DNA from: Platerodrilus igneus
Taxonomy: Eukaryota > Arthropoda > Insecta > Coleoptera > Lycidae
NCBI GenBank assembly: GCA_036346225.1
Contig: JARFIW010001104.1
Coordinates: forward strand, 11,310,001 to 11,374,000
DNA: 64,000 nt
Direction of reading: 5' to 3'
The position numbers and the translations under genes were made by a program. Positions 22,923-34,543 of this stretch are shown piece after piece. The first letter of the stretch is position 1. Each line of letters opens with the position of its first letter. The notes beneath the pieces were generated by a model. It made no database searches, had not been told where the DNA came from, and was given only the letters and a program-made list of their open reading frames with translations.

Positions 22923-24582
22923 TCATGAATACGCCACGTATTCCTTGAATTTTTCAAAGACCTGCGATTTATTTTGCAAAAAATAAACGTTTCTGAAACT
23001 TGAATTTTCATCTTTAAAAAGTACAAAGTAGCAACTCCCACTTGATGATATAATATTTATAGGCCCACAAACATCACTATGCACCATTTCACCAGATTTG
23101 AAATTTTTCACTCGAGTACTAACTGGATGTGGTTTACTACTTTGTTTGCCAAGTTTACAAGCTTCACAGAAAAATTCGTCATTTGGTATATTAGGAATAA
23201 ATTGTTTTAAAGTATCTTTAATATACTTTGTATTTATATGTCCCAACCTTTCATGCCACAATTGTAACGATTCTTTTTGTTGAACCGAGCATGCCAACGT
23301 TTTGTGATTGCGAAATAACATGTGAAATAAATTGCTATATTTTACACCTACAGCAGATAAAACCCCATCTGACTGTCGTATTTCACATTGATGTTGATAA
23401 CTATGAAACGAAAACCCCTTATTATTCATAGCAATTGTAGAAAATAAATTTCTCCTGAGATCTGGAACATAAAGCACATTTGTCAATTGACGATTGTGCC
23501 ATTCACCATTTACTTTTGCCTGAATAACAAATGTGCCCTGACCTGCAACAAGCAACACTTCATCACTTGAGACTTTAACCTCTTTTATGTTTTCTATAGG
23601 CACAATTTCACGAAATAGTTCTTTTTGAAAGGTCATATGCATACTTGCACCAGAATCCGGAATCCAGGCGACTTCATCTTCATTCCGAGTTTCTGAATAA
23701 AACGCGGATATATCCACTATATATGCCGCGCCTTGACCTTCATCGGAAAGTCCACCTTTATGATTTTTGACACACCCTTTTTTAATGTCATCAAGCCGTT
23801 TCTTGCATTCTTTAGCCCAATGCCCTTTAATACCACAGTAATTGCAGTTTGTAGTTTTTATACGTTCATCTAAGCTCTTTTTGGATTTATAAGCACCATT
23901 ATTCTTTGTAGATTTATTTTTCGAAAACACCCGTTGTTTAGCCTTATTTAATTCCACTTTCAAATATTCTACTTGAAGTGCCAAAGATGAGTAATCCTCA
24001 CTCGTTTGCGACAAGTGTTTATCTTCCCTGATTAATCTAGATACTAGATTTTCCATTTTGCGATCCACCTGTGGTGTACATTCCCAAGCCATCCAGAAAT
24101 TAGATAATTTTTGTGGCAACACATTTAATATTTTATTTATGATCATAGTGTCCGACACCATTTCCTTTAATAATTTTAAATTATTTATAATAGACTCCAG
24201 TTGCACAACCTGATGAGCAAATAGTATATTATCACTAAATTTAAATACATAAAAATGTTGCCAAATCTCTTGTTTTTGATCTTCTATGTTGGAACCATAT
24301 AAAGAAATCATGCGATTCCAAATTTGTTTAGGCGACTTACAACTACATAAATGAACATGTAGTATATGATCAATTGATTTTAATAAAATTACCGCTGCCT
24401 TAGCCTTGCTAGTTTTCCATTGAGTCCATTTCTTGATTTCTTGGTTATCCGGTTCTGGTACTTCTTCATTTACAAACTGTTCCAGATCCTCTGAATCTAG
24501 TAAAAATAAAACACCAAACTTTCACATTTCAAAATTCGTACCATCAAATTTCTTAAAATTAGCCACATCTTTCTTCGCCATC
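22923..24582 (-). pseudogene. Copia Gag, protease and integrase N-terminus
   Basis: The start codon lies near 24582 (reading MAKKDVANFKKFDG). A Trp-to-stop change (TGG to TGA) interrupts Gag near 24526. From 24311 downward a 462-codon open stretch carries Gag helices, a zinc knuckle CNYCGIKGHWAKEC (residues 156-169), protease active site PDSGAS (219), pre-integrase zinc site H353/H358/C382/C385 (LWHERLGH) and the first integrase Asp (HSDVCGP, 413). It ends by frameshift at 22923. In a live copy this polyprotein packages, matures and integrates the element. Confidence 0.8.
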
Positions 24583-24765
24583 GTTGAAAGAATCCAAACA
24601 AGATAACCTCACAAAAAACAAAATGTACTTGTTTACAATACACGTGCAAAACACTAGCTTTTTAATTTAATTTAAAATACCACGTGTCGCATAAATATCG
24701 AACCAAACGAATTATGTACCTTCAATCACGTGAACCTCAAAACCATAAAAACCACGCTCTGCTAA

Positions 24766-25123
24766 TGAAAGGATTACACCGAAAATATGATGTATATAAA
24801 AATTCGGAAACCGTCGAATCTTGCTGGTTTACACCTATATTAATAAACAAGTACATATTACAGCAGCATACAATGTTTATACGTGTTAACGTCAAGGAAA
24901 AATTAGTTACGGTTCGTAAAAAATAAACTTGTGTGACATTTACCAATGTCATTAGCACACTACTCCCTTTTTTAAAAATTAACTATTAGACAAGGATGCA
25001 AACTCTGCGCAACCGATATCAACATACTCTTTGTGCATCCTTGCCTTACAAATGCAAAGCTAAATATATCGCTGTCACATTATTACACAAATATAACCGC
25101 ACTTGCAGCTCATATTTCTAACA
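24766..25123 (-). repeat. Copia 5' LTR
   Basis: Partner of the left LTR. On the minus strand it starts TGTTAGAAATATGAGC and ends CCTTTCA. The putative primer site lies just inside, at 24750-24765. Confidence 0.85.
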
Positions 25124-25429
25124 ATGCTGGATTCAGTGTGTAAATTGCCCATCTTGGTGGAGGCATTTTCCTCTGTGAGATTTGCACCTAAACTTTATCT
25201 TACCCCAATCGATTCGTCATCTAATCAAAGGGTGGGGGGAGATAACGAAGAGTGAGCTCTAGTTTTTTATTTTTTAATAAAAGGATTTTGTAGTTTAAAA
25301 GATATTAGTACGTATTTTAAGCATATTAAATATTAAGTTCATTAACTAAGCTGTGTTTTAAATAGATATAGATGCTACTTTAAGAGTTTTTCCATTGATA
25401 TCGTAAACTTCTCAATTTCCCCTACTTAC
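25124..25429 (-). other. Intron part between the ETAA1-like exon and the Copia LTR
   Basis: No open frame with a recognisable motif. If the gene continues leftward, the Copia element sits in its second intron. Confidence 0.4.
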
Positions 25430-26143
25430 CAGTTATAATTTTATCTATATTTGTCGGTTGAATATTATCAAATTCTCTATTTTGGCTGCATAATTTTATA
25501 TTCTGATCTTGCATTTCTCGAAAACAGTAGTCAAACGTGTCATTAACATGTTCTAATTCATCATCTAAGTGGGTTAATGTATTCGTCATATTTTTATTCA
25601 TATCTGCAGAATTAAGGGCTAAATCAGTCACACCATGTAACGATGTTGGTAAAATATTACCATTCTGCTTTGCGAAACCTTCCAATTCAACACGTTCAAA
25701 TGTGTTCATATCAATCCGTTTTTCAATTTCCTGACTGCATATAATCAACTGATCTTCCATAGAATCATCAAAAATATTTTCCAGTTCTACTAAAGGTTTG
25801 CTTGTATCACTAGACAGATCTTGCTTACTATTTGAATTATTAGTAAAGAAATCACATGTTAAGCCTTCCAATTCTTCTTGCAACCTCTTAAAATCTGTTA
25901 TTTGATTATTCGAGGGATGGCGTTTAATAGTGAGTTTTGGAGATTCTACAAATTCTATTTTCTTATGCTTACGAGGACGTGGTTTAACCTGCGCTGAATT
26001 CCAGTTCCAAATAACATCGCAAAATTCATATTCCTCCTGACTGTACTGAGAAAATATTGGACTATTAAAGCTGTCTTCTTCAATTAAATTATTGTCCCTG
26101 GTAGGCGTAGTTTTTACACTTTCGGGCAAATTATTAGCTTGAC
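25430..26143 (-). CDS. Exon 2 of a probable host gene, ETAA1-like
   Basis: This 238-codon internal exon starts at an acceptor (GTGTTTAG) and ends at a consensus donor (G|GTAAGT). It is rich in Asp, Glu, Asn and Ser, low in complexity, and shows no transposon motif. Near the start it has a TPTR motif, then DVIWNWNS, followed by a basic RPRKHKK, SPKLTIKR and a LQEELEGL segment. This order (TP-x-R, D-I-x-W-x-x-NS, basic patch, short helix) is what I recall of the N-terminal region of ETAA1, the RPA-binding ATR activator. A later acidic DDSMEDQLI block would fit such a protein. The match is by eye and weak. The rest of the gene is not found in the window to the left. Confidence 0.5.
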
Positions 26144-26205
26144 CTAAACACATAATGATGGTACAGTATGAAAATGTTGGTTTAAACAAATTATTTAACT
26201 TTTAC

Positions 26206-26257
26206 CTGAACCTTTATTAAGGGATAAGCCAGATTTCGAATTTGTTTTACGATTCAT
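26206..26257 (-). CDS. Exon 1 of the ETAA1-like gene
   Basis: ATG at 26257 opens 17 codons (MNRKTNSKSGLSLNKGS), ending phase 1 at the donor CAG|GTAAAAG. Joined to exon 2 across a 62 bp intron (26144-26205), the frame stays open with a Gly codon at the junction. The short basic N-terminus and intact frame across a small intron argue for a real gene start. Confidence 0.5.
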
Positions 26258-27559
26258 GATAAAACAAAATACAAACGCTTATAATATAGAATGTATTCAG
26301 ATCACAAAGCCTATGCCAATACATTTTTTTATACAAAAAAATTAGTAAATTCAGAACAAAAGTTCTTCAGGTTATGTTAATATTCGAATCTGTTTACTGC
26401 ATAGCTAATGGTAAAAGAACTATAAGTTTTGGTGGGAAAGAAATATTCCATGACATTTATTAGCCAACGTTCAAATCAAGTCGTTAATTTAAAAAGTCAT
26501 GATCTCTAACAACATCCAATGGTAAGCCTTATTAAACATCAAGGTTGTTTATTATCAAGTTCTTAATTTCATATTATATACCTATTTATCACGACGATCA
26601 AAGATGATGGAAGGTCATAAACTCCGACCAAATTTCAATTAATCTTTTCGTTTTAAATATAATAAATACAAAATTAATTTAAGGGAGATTCATTTGGATA
26701 ATAATATACATCAAATCAATTTCTGAATTTAGTGGTTTATGGAGTATGTAGTTTTGTAAATTAAAGTAATGATGCCAAGAATTATTTTTTATAAAATGAC
26801 CGTAGAGCCCATAAATTTTGTAATATATATATTTGCAGTGATATTTGATTCTTTTAAAATTTTAAAAATCAAAAGCAATTTTATATATCAACAATTGAAA
26901 TCAATAATGTAAGTTTGTTTATATATATATATTGTAATGTTAGTAGGGGTTAAAAGGGTTCTAAGGGTTGTTTTGTTGAAGGTAGTGTATGCCAAATAAA
27001 GTAAGCTAAATATCAGATCCCGTAATTGAGAAATTTATGTTTGCCGTACTTTACAAACGTTAAAGTATTTGAAATATTAGTCAAAATGTAAGTGCCAAGA
27101 CGTAAAAACAATGACTTGATGACGTGATAAAACACACAGTATTCAAGGTTTTACACTGAGTTGTATGTTGAATAAGCCATAGAACGTACATTTGCTAATC
27201 GAGAAACCGGATGCGTCTACACTATTCACCACGCAGATCCAGGTTTATATGTGTAACATTTCGGCATTTATTTTAATAGAATCAACTTTTGGACAAACAT
27301 GTAATATCAAAATTATAAGTAATAGCATTGTCAAATATGATTGAAGGGTTGTGCGATATTTAGGACCAATGATTGAACATTATATGTGAAAAGGGAAAGT
27401 GCAAAAGACAAAGTATAAGGTATTAGTGACACGAACTTGGTGGTACGATGTTATTGGATGGTTTTTGTATACCATGTAATTAAAGAGTAGGCATATTGAA
27501 TTGTATTTATCACCTAGGAAAAGTAAACAAGAAGTCGATTTTTAAATATTTTTGTAATA
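26258..27559. other. No gene recognised; upstream of the ETAA1-like start
   Basis: AT-rich sequence with no clear TATA or initiator near 26257, as expected for a housekeeping gene. There is a (TA)n tract near 26920-26935. Nothing else is supported. Confidence 0.35.
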
Positions 27560-27865
27560 AGACGTGTTTGTAAACTGCGCTAAAGTGTTTGAATATTTTT
27601 TGAAGATTTAATAAATGAGTTTGAATTGTACGAGTTTAATTTATATAAAGGAAGAGTAAGGATAAGTGACGGTGAATAAATAAGTAATAGCGACGACGAG
27701 TAACAAGTAAGAGTGGAATTAGTGCGACAGCGAACCGGCGGAACATAAGTGGATATTGGAACGAGATTTTTATAGGCAGAAGGCATCGAATAGGATTTAT
27801 AAGATTGAAGAAGATAATTGGGATTGAATTGGATATGGTTTTATGTATAGCAGGGCATTGAGTGG

Positions 27866-27995
27866 TAAATAGAAGGAAAGATTGATTTGGAACGAGCGGA
27901 TTAAATAGAAGGAAAGATTGATTTGAAACGAGCGGATTAAAAGGAGGAAGTATTGATTTAGAACGAGCGGATAAAGAAAGCAGGGATTTAGAACG
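27866..27995 (+). repeat. 36 bp purine-rich tandem repeat
   Basis: The unit beginning TAAATAGAAGGAAAGATTGA and ending AACGAGCGGAT starts at 27866, 27902 and 27938, with a shorter fourth copy at 27972. Confidence 0.8.
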
Positions 27996-28639
27996 AGAGG
28001 AGCAAAATTAAAAGACAGCATTGGAGTGGCAAGAGGATTCGTACGAGATAAAGAAGATATAACACCGGAAAAATTAGCGCAGGGGAAGTAAATTAAAAAG
28101 ATTTTTCAAACTTCTAAATTTGGGTCATATTTATTTTAGATTTGGGAGCATCAAAATTAAGTCAAAGAAACCTGGAGTCTAGACAGCTGATTTTCGTAGT
28201 GATAGTGCAAACCTGTAAAGACGTATACGGCGAGTAGGATTTTGAGCCAGTATTCATACAGGCCGACAACGAAGTATAGAATAGGTGAGTACTGTGTGTT
28301 ATAACGTCAAAGTCAGATATTTTGTGATATTAATTAATTTGGCACAAGGCTACGTGGATCTTATATTTAAAAATTTGGCATATACAAGTGTAAATTATCA
28401 AGAGTACAAAACAAAAGGTAGTGCTGTTTGGTTGGTGCATTGCACATCTACTTACCACTGAACTCACGGTAAGTAGGTGGATACCCTGGGAAGAAAGAGT
28501 TTTCAAATAGTCGAGGCATATTTAACACAGTTTTGTTATTAACCAACCAAACGTGGCTAAAGCACGTAATATAAGATAAATATTTGCACATTATATAAAA
28601 ATAATTAAATTAATAAATAAAAAGGCGCGAGGGGGTTGA

Positions 28640-28645
28640 GCATAA

Positions 28646-28689
<44 letters not shown>

Positions 28690-30630
28690 CATTTATTTAA
28701 TTTAAACGAACAAGTATTGACGTATTTTTACAATTAATGATTGAAAAGTAATAGGTTCATAAAGAAAACCAGTTTTAAAAACAAATAGAAACACATAATT
28801 AATTTAATTTATGTTAATTCAACGTGTAATAGCATTAGAAAACGCACCAGGGTATAGAAAATCAATAATTCCAAGGCAAAAGCTTTCGTGGTAACAAACA
28901 GACGGTAGTTGTATCGAATACAGTGAAATATAGACTCCGAGAATTGTTAGTTTAAACGATCAATAATTAAGAACACCTTCTTTGAATTTATCAACATAAG
29001 AAAGCGGGCTTCAAAGAAATATTTCTCAACCGTCAGTAGCTTCGAATAAAAGCTAACAAAGTTTCTTAAAGAGCAGAAGGGATGTACGATCAGTAATATG
29101 CTACAGATAGAGACGGATATAAAAGCATTGACATTCAAAACTCACGTACTCAATCCACGTGGGGTCATAAGACGCGGTCAGCAATATCGATTTTTTACAA
29201 CTCAAGTGGGGTTTGGAACGCGACATTAAATATGCACAAGACAGGGATAAAAATATTACAGGCGAAGTTTTATGACGACACAGAACAGTATCATTGGTTG
29301 AAACGAATAGTTTATAAACGGATGAACACGCGACAGGTGAAAGCGATTTTTCAGATTATATAGCGCGGTCACGAGGTGAATTTCTAGAAGCTTTAAGTCA
29401 GTTATATCAAAATTTGCAGAAGTATTATTTTAAAATAAATTTTTCGCGTAAAGAGTGGCCGAGAGGTGGCATTTTAAGAGTATAAATACTTTTGAAGAAT
29501 TAGGAGGGCTTTCTTTATTTTCTCATCGCTTTTAACTACTTACCACGATAGAGCGACGTTATAGTAGAGTTTTTGTAAGTATTAAAATTTATTCGTAATA
29601 CAGTAAATGTAGTACTAGCACTTATAACTTGGTATTTGAGGCCTTATAGTTATTAACGTGAGTAGTGTCGAGTGAATTAAATTAACTGAGGTCCAACTAA
29701 TACCATACCAAGCTAGTAAATTAATAAACAGAAGTGTAATATACGTGAGTTTGTATGCTGTCATGGAATGGTAATTTGGAAGCAAGGCACTTAGTGCATA
29801 TTGGGGTTATCAACTATAAATATATGGAGTAGCAGAGAGCAGATTCATTAAACCAAGAAGTTCTGGTGAGCATCATCGAAGGAGATGGAGGCTGAGGCAT
29901 TTTCCAGGTAACTTATTTGTATTTTCTGTTATCTGATAAACTTTTGAAATTATTTTGTGATGTGTGAGTGAACTTTGGTGTTATTTAAGGTTATTTAACG
30001 TATCGGAAAAGATACGTGTACTTGACAATTATTTGGGTTAATTTAAATATTGAAAAAAAAGGGCGTATGTAAAACTTACAAAATTTCATCATGAATTTAA
30101 ATTGGATTGTTAAGGGTACATGGGTTTATTAGTTTTGTAGTATTTTATGCAAGGTAAAAGGCATACATTAATAAACTGGGTTATTATGAGCTCACCATAC
30201 TCCAGTGCGCAATAAATATAGGGTATTATTTGGGGCCCATCTACTCCTATTGTATTAAATGTGTTTCCAAATAATAATTTAAAACAAGGACTTTACAAAA
30301 ATATCACTTATTGAGTTGTAATTAGTGTACCAAACTGTATATATCTGCGAATAATTGTTTGTAAATAGCGGTAAATAAAGATCGTATGATTGTTGTATTA
30401 TTTGGTGATTTTATTGAATGGTGTGTAAGTGGTAAGGAAGAATGATTGTAAATTTAGGTATCCGAGAAGAGGTACAGCTGAGCTAGTCAGGGAAACTGCT
30501 GAAGATTGTTGCAGTAGAATAATCGGGTAAGAAATGTTTTTTGAGAAATTTTTATTTTTTGAAAAGTATTTTATGACTCACTTTCGATTCTTAAACTTTA
30601 ATTCCCGATACACAGCATTTTTATGACGGC
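28640..30630 (+). repeat. LTR-like region of about 2 kb, plus copy
   Basis: It starts after a polypurine-like CGCGAGGGGGTTGAGC and ends near GACGGCCCCACG. It holds TATAAATAC at 29481, a splice-donor-like CAG|GTAACT at 29908 and AATAAA at 30374, each conserved at the matching place in the inverted copy. A (TA)n tract lies at 28647-28687. Confidence 0.45.
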
Positions 30631-30691
30631 CCCACGTTGGGGCTTGCATGGTTTTTAGGGAGTTCCAGAGACTGACCCCCAAGATACACTG

Positions 30692-30693
<2 letters not shown>

Positions 30694-30722
<29 letters not shown>
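30694..30722. repeat. (TA)n tract at the centre of the inverted repeat
   Basis: About 14 TA units lie between the two arms. The flanking words (GATACACTGCAATATA on the left, TGCCGTGG read as CCACGGCAATACACA on the right) are themselves homologous in inverse. Confidence 0.85.
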
Positions 30723-30731
<9 letters not shown>

Positions 30732-30814
30732 ATTGCCGTGGAAGGTCAGTAAAATTCTAGGACAAACTCCGGAACGCTCGAGCCCCACGAATTGGGCGTC
30801 ATAAAAGTGCCAAA

Positions 30815-32860
30815 GATTTTCTATTAAAATTCGTGCCCCTCCTTGGGACAACATAAAATTTTTCAAAAGAACTTCAAAAAAATTTTTCTTACCCTCTCTT
30901 TAGGACGCCTTTGAATTCCTCAGCTTCCCCGGCTAGCTCAGTAATCGGCCTCTTCTTGAATACCTAATTTTACATACATACTTCTTTCACACTCGCACAC
31001 CATCAAATGAAATTACCAAAATAATACGACAATCATACATCCTTTTATTTACACATATTAACAAATAAAATATATTTACACATGTGTACAAACAGTTTGC
31101 TACAATAATTACCAACTCAATTTATTGAGGGCTTTAAAGTCCTTGATTTTTAAAATGATTTGAAACAAATTCGATAGATATGAATAGATGGGCCCCACAT
31201 GTAACCCTAATTTGACTTCACACTGGTGTATTATGAGCTCATTATAACCCAGTTTAGTTTGTATATGCTTTTTCAACGTAGCATTAATGAAAACAAATCT
31301 ACAGACCCGTTTACCCTTTACAACACTATTTATAGCCTGAATAAATTTTTAATATATCCTTAATAAACCCTTTTTTAATACTCAAAATTATTAAATTGCC
31401 CTGTTCATGTATCTTTCCAAACAAGTTCTTAAAACAATAAATATGCTACCAAAAAGTCAACCACACAAACACAAAATAGCCACAAATGTTTATATAAAAC
31501 AGAAATTGCAAATTTATTACCTGTAAACACCTTCACTCTTCATTACCTTCGGAGATGGCTACCAAAAACTCCTCATTATTGTTTCCATCTAATGCGCTGA
31601 TTGCCGGATCTACAGATCTCTATCATTTGATATCTCTGTTACCACTCCTGTTCTCCACAAGATATTCGCTTCGTCTCACAGTACCATTCCATTCTAGATG
31701 TTTCACGCATACACACTTGATTTCCAGTTCAGCTTACCCCAAATATCATGCATCCATTTAATAATTTTGTCGTAATAGCCAGACATTTTATTTAACTAAG
31801 CACTAACTCGTGCATCACTTTAATAACTTAAGGTCCGCAACTACAGTTTTATACTTTCAAAGTTAAATGTAACTTTACTATACACACAAAACCAAACGCT
31901 TTACTATTATGTTAGTCTGAACCTGAGTTCAGAACTCCGTGGAAGTAAAAAGAAAGAGAGCTTTCATATCTTTGCTCGGGTATTTATATTCTTATTCTAA
32001 CCCCCTATCGAACGCGTTTCATTAAAAAAGCTTATTTTCCAAATCGGCTTTTCAAAATTTTGAATCTAACCGTCTCTAAATTTTGCAAAATTTCTCCCGT
32101 TCTACGTGCTATTTACTGAGAATTCGATTTCTACCTTACCGTGCGCGTTCTATTTGAAAACTGTTGGCTCTCAACCAATGACAAAATTTTCTGTCGTCAG
32201 AATGCTCCGCCTAACCGCTATTCGTCTCTGTTCTATTCATGTTTGTTGTTTCCTTTCAAACCCCACATGTGTTACAGAAAATTGATACTGTCGACGTTCC
32301 TCATCAACTCCACGTGTATACCTTACGTGACTTTCAATCTCAACGCTTTTATATTTGTCTCTATCTGTTGTATATTCCGGTTGTTCATTCCACTCCTTCC
32401 TTAAGATGTTTGTTACTATAGCTGTTTATACAAATTGACCGTTGAAAACAATTTCTATGGAATTCTATATTAACGTCCGTTCAATATTCTCTGAACGTAA
32501 CATTTAACAAACAGGTGTTTCTTGCAATTATCGACCGTTTGAAAATAACAATTCCTCGATTTTCTGCTTTGCCGTATCTGTGTAAATAAACGTTTGACTT
32601 TTAAAACGAATATATTTGCGTTAGCAATTATGATTAATTCTGCGTATCTTTGAGCTTCTATATGCTTGAAGGCTTTCTTCCTTGATGTAATTCTAACATT
32701 CCAATTATTTAAATATAAAGATACCTTAATACTCGTCCGTTTTCACTATATGAATTAAATTAATTTGGCGCGTAAATAATTTGGTTTTGCTATATACAAG
32801 GTTGCTAAAATTTTATTGTCTACACCTATTTACCCATTTAAATCCATAATATAATCCCCC
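30815..32860 (-). repeat. LTR-like region of about 2 kb, minus copy
   Basis: The TATA-like TATAAATA reads on the minus strand at 31988-31981, the donor-like CAG|GTAATA at 31520, and AATAAAAGG near 31049. The order and spacing are as in the plus copy. After the end at ATGACGCCCAATTCG comes TGGGGCTCGAGCG, which could be a primer site or simply homologous flank. Confidence 0.45.
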
Positions 32861-33456
32861 TATTTCAATTCAAAGAAACCTCACCTACGTTTTCTTGAAT
32901 TTAAATATAACTTAATTCCTACTACCTAATCTTACCTAATATTTTTAAACACATATCTACTCACCTAACTCTACCTATACCTATCTATCCAACCCATCAC
33001 TCCTTATCTACATATTTCTATCTATCTCTAATTATTCCTATCTATCTACACCTATCTTAATTATAACTAACTATTTACACCTATCACTACTTGTTAACTA
33101 ACTATCTCTATCTATCACTAACTCTTTACCCTGTTATTTTTATTTATTTCCTTTTACCTTCTGTCGACTATTAACTCTTTAAGTACCTTACTTCTATATT
33201 TTTCTACCTATCTTCACTTTTATTTAAGTTTCTTCTACTTATATCCTATCTTTATATTTAACCTTACCTATCACTATCAGTATCTATTTATTATACTAAC
33301 TATACACCTATCTCTACATTTACCTCTAACTATCTTCCCTTATTTATTCTATTCCTAATTCTACTTTTCTATATACACCTATCTCTATCTCTATCTATTT
33401 AAATTCTACTCTACGTTTCACCTATCCCTATATTTTTCTTCTATTAAGTCATCTCT
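32861..33456 (-). other. Polypurine tract region (minus strand) without gene
   Basis: On the minus strand the sequence is a long degenerate purine-rich tract of GATAGATAGG-like words. It corresponds to the purine-rich block with 36 bp repeats in the other copy. No open frame is convincing. Confidence 0.6.
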
Positions 33457-33954
33457 TTATTTAAATCTGACTTTTTTCTTGATCCTCCATGTCTTTCTTC
33501 TTACAATCTTAATACACTTCATCCCTATTTTTCTTTTTTTTATTTCTACACTTATCCTTCCTATTACTTCACATAAAATAAAATCATTCCTATTATCCTG
33601 ACTCTTAAATGTTTCTTCTTCTGTTCCTATACTTGTCTGTTTCTCATTTACAATTATTCCCTTTTCTGCGGACAAATTAAACGATACTACCTTAACATTT
33701 TCATCTTTTCCCTCTGTAGAAAATTCTTTACTTCTTCTAGACTCTTTATGTACTATATTCACACCATAAAAATCTTCTAAATCAAAATTATCTAAATTAT
33801 CTTTGCTACTTATCTGTTTTATACCTACTTTTAACTCTTGTGTGTCACATAGTGCTGCGTTCGCCTCTACTCTTATTAATTCTGACTCTTTGTTCAGTAA
33901 CAATGCTGCACTTGACTCTACCTCTACTAGTTCAGACTCTTCGTTCTCTACCAA
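33457..33954 (-). pseudogene. Acidic/basic linker protein after the protease
   Basis: A 165-codon frame, strongly acidic in the first half (VENEESELVEVESS) and very basic at its end (KIVRRKTWRIKKKVRFK). It follows the protease after a short gap in another frame. No catalytic motif. I do not recognise the family. The position suggests a decayed spacer between protease and the lost RT. Confidence 0.4.
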
Positions 33955-33965
33955 TTGTACCTCTT

Positions 33966-34517
33966 CTATTTTTTCTCATTATACTCAACTGTGTCGATTT
34001 CTTTCACCTCTTCCTCGTCTACCTCTATAACATTAACACATATCCCCATGTCATCCTCTGTGACATCATAACTTGCCTTCCAGGGCAATATCCTATCCCC
34101 AATCCTAACTACTTTCCTCTCCGTATCTATTACAACTCCTAACTTCATCATACAATCGACCCCTAATATACCTTTAAACTTTAATCCAGGTACAATTATA
34201 AATTCCTGCTCACAGCTTACTGAACCTAACTCTACTTTTAAAATAACTACACTATTCACAACAGCAAATCGCTTTTTATTCGGCGCAACCAGGTGACTTC
34301 CTTTTATTGGCATAATTCTGTCACACACCTTTTCCTTAATTTCGTTGACGAATTCCTCCGATACTAAACTCGCCTCAGCTCCTGAATCCAATAACGCTCC
34401 TAAATTTTTCTCAAAAATTTTAACATCAATTATAGGCAAACAAAAGCTTTCTCTTATTTCTGGCTCAACTTCTTCCTCTATTTTTAAAAATTCCTTCGGA
34501 TGTTCATATTTGTACAC
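33966..34517 (-). pseudogene. Gypsy-like aspartic protease
   Basis: A 183-codon frame with the retropepsin active site ALLDSGAEASLVS (residues 41-53) and the second block GILGVDCMMKLGV near residue 115. The arrangement and length fit a Ty3/gypsy protease. It ends at a stop 12 bases before the next frame opens. Retropepsins mature Gag and Pol in the particle. Confidence 0.65.
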
Positions 34518-34543
34518 AGTGATGTCTAGTGGTTTGTCCTTGT

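Larger units (their letters stand above)
20369..25123 (-). mobile_element. Copia-type LTR retrotransposon, both LTRs present, decayed
   Basis: LTRs of about 354 bp (20369-20722) and 358 bp (24766-25123) start TG and end CA on the plus strand. They are flanked by ATGTT and ATGCT, a 5 bp target duplication with one change. The polypurine tract AAGTGGGAG precedes the 3' LTR, and the primer site next to the 5' LTR contains TAGCAGAGC, as expected for priming by initiator tRNA-Met. Gag-pol lies between them on the minus strand in Copia order (protease, integrase, RT, RNase H) with several frameshifts and stops. Confidence 0.88.
27560..30693 (+). mobile_element. Long-LTR retroelement, plus-strand copy (left arm of inverted repeat)
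   Basis: The segment from about 28640 to 30690 is the reverse-complement partner of about 32860 to 30725. Shared words, in the same order, are CAGATAGAGAC, CCACGTGGGG-type blocks, a TATAAATAC TATA box, CAGGTAA, GAGCTCA and CCAGT, GGGGCCCATCTA, AATAAAG and ATTTTTATGACG. A purine-rich block (27560-28060) precedes it, as in the other copy. No Gag or Pol frame survives in this copy. Confidence 0.6.

Noticed and set aside
30621..30866. Minus-strand open frame spanning the (TA)n tract
   Set aside because: The central part is a TYIYIYIY run read from the microsatellite; the flanks belong to the inverted repeat arms.
33001..33450. Possible simple-repeat satellite (CTATCTATC-like)
   Set aside because: It is a degenerate purine/pyrimidine tract with no fixed period and lies inside a retroelement next to its polypurine region.
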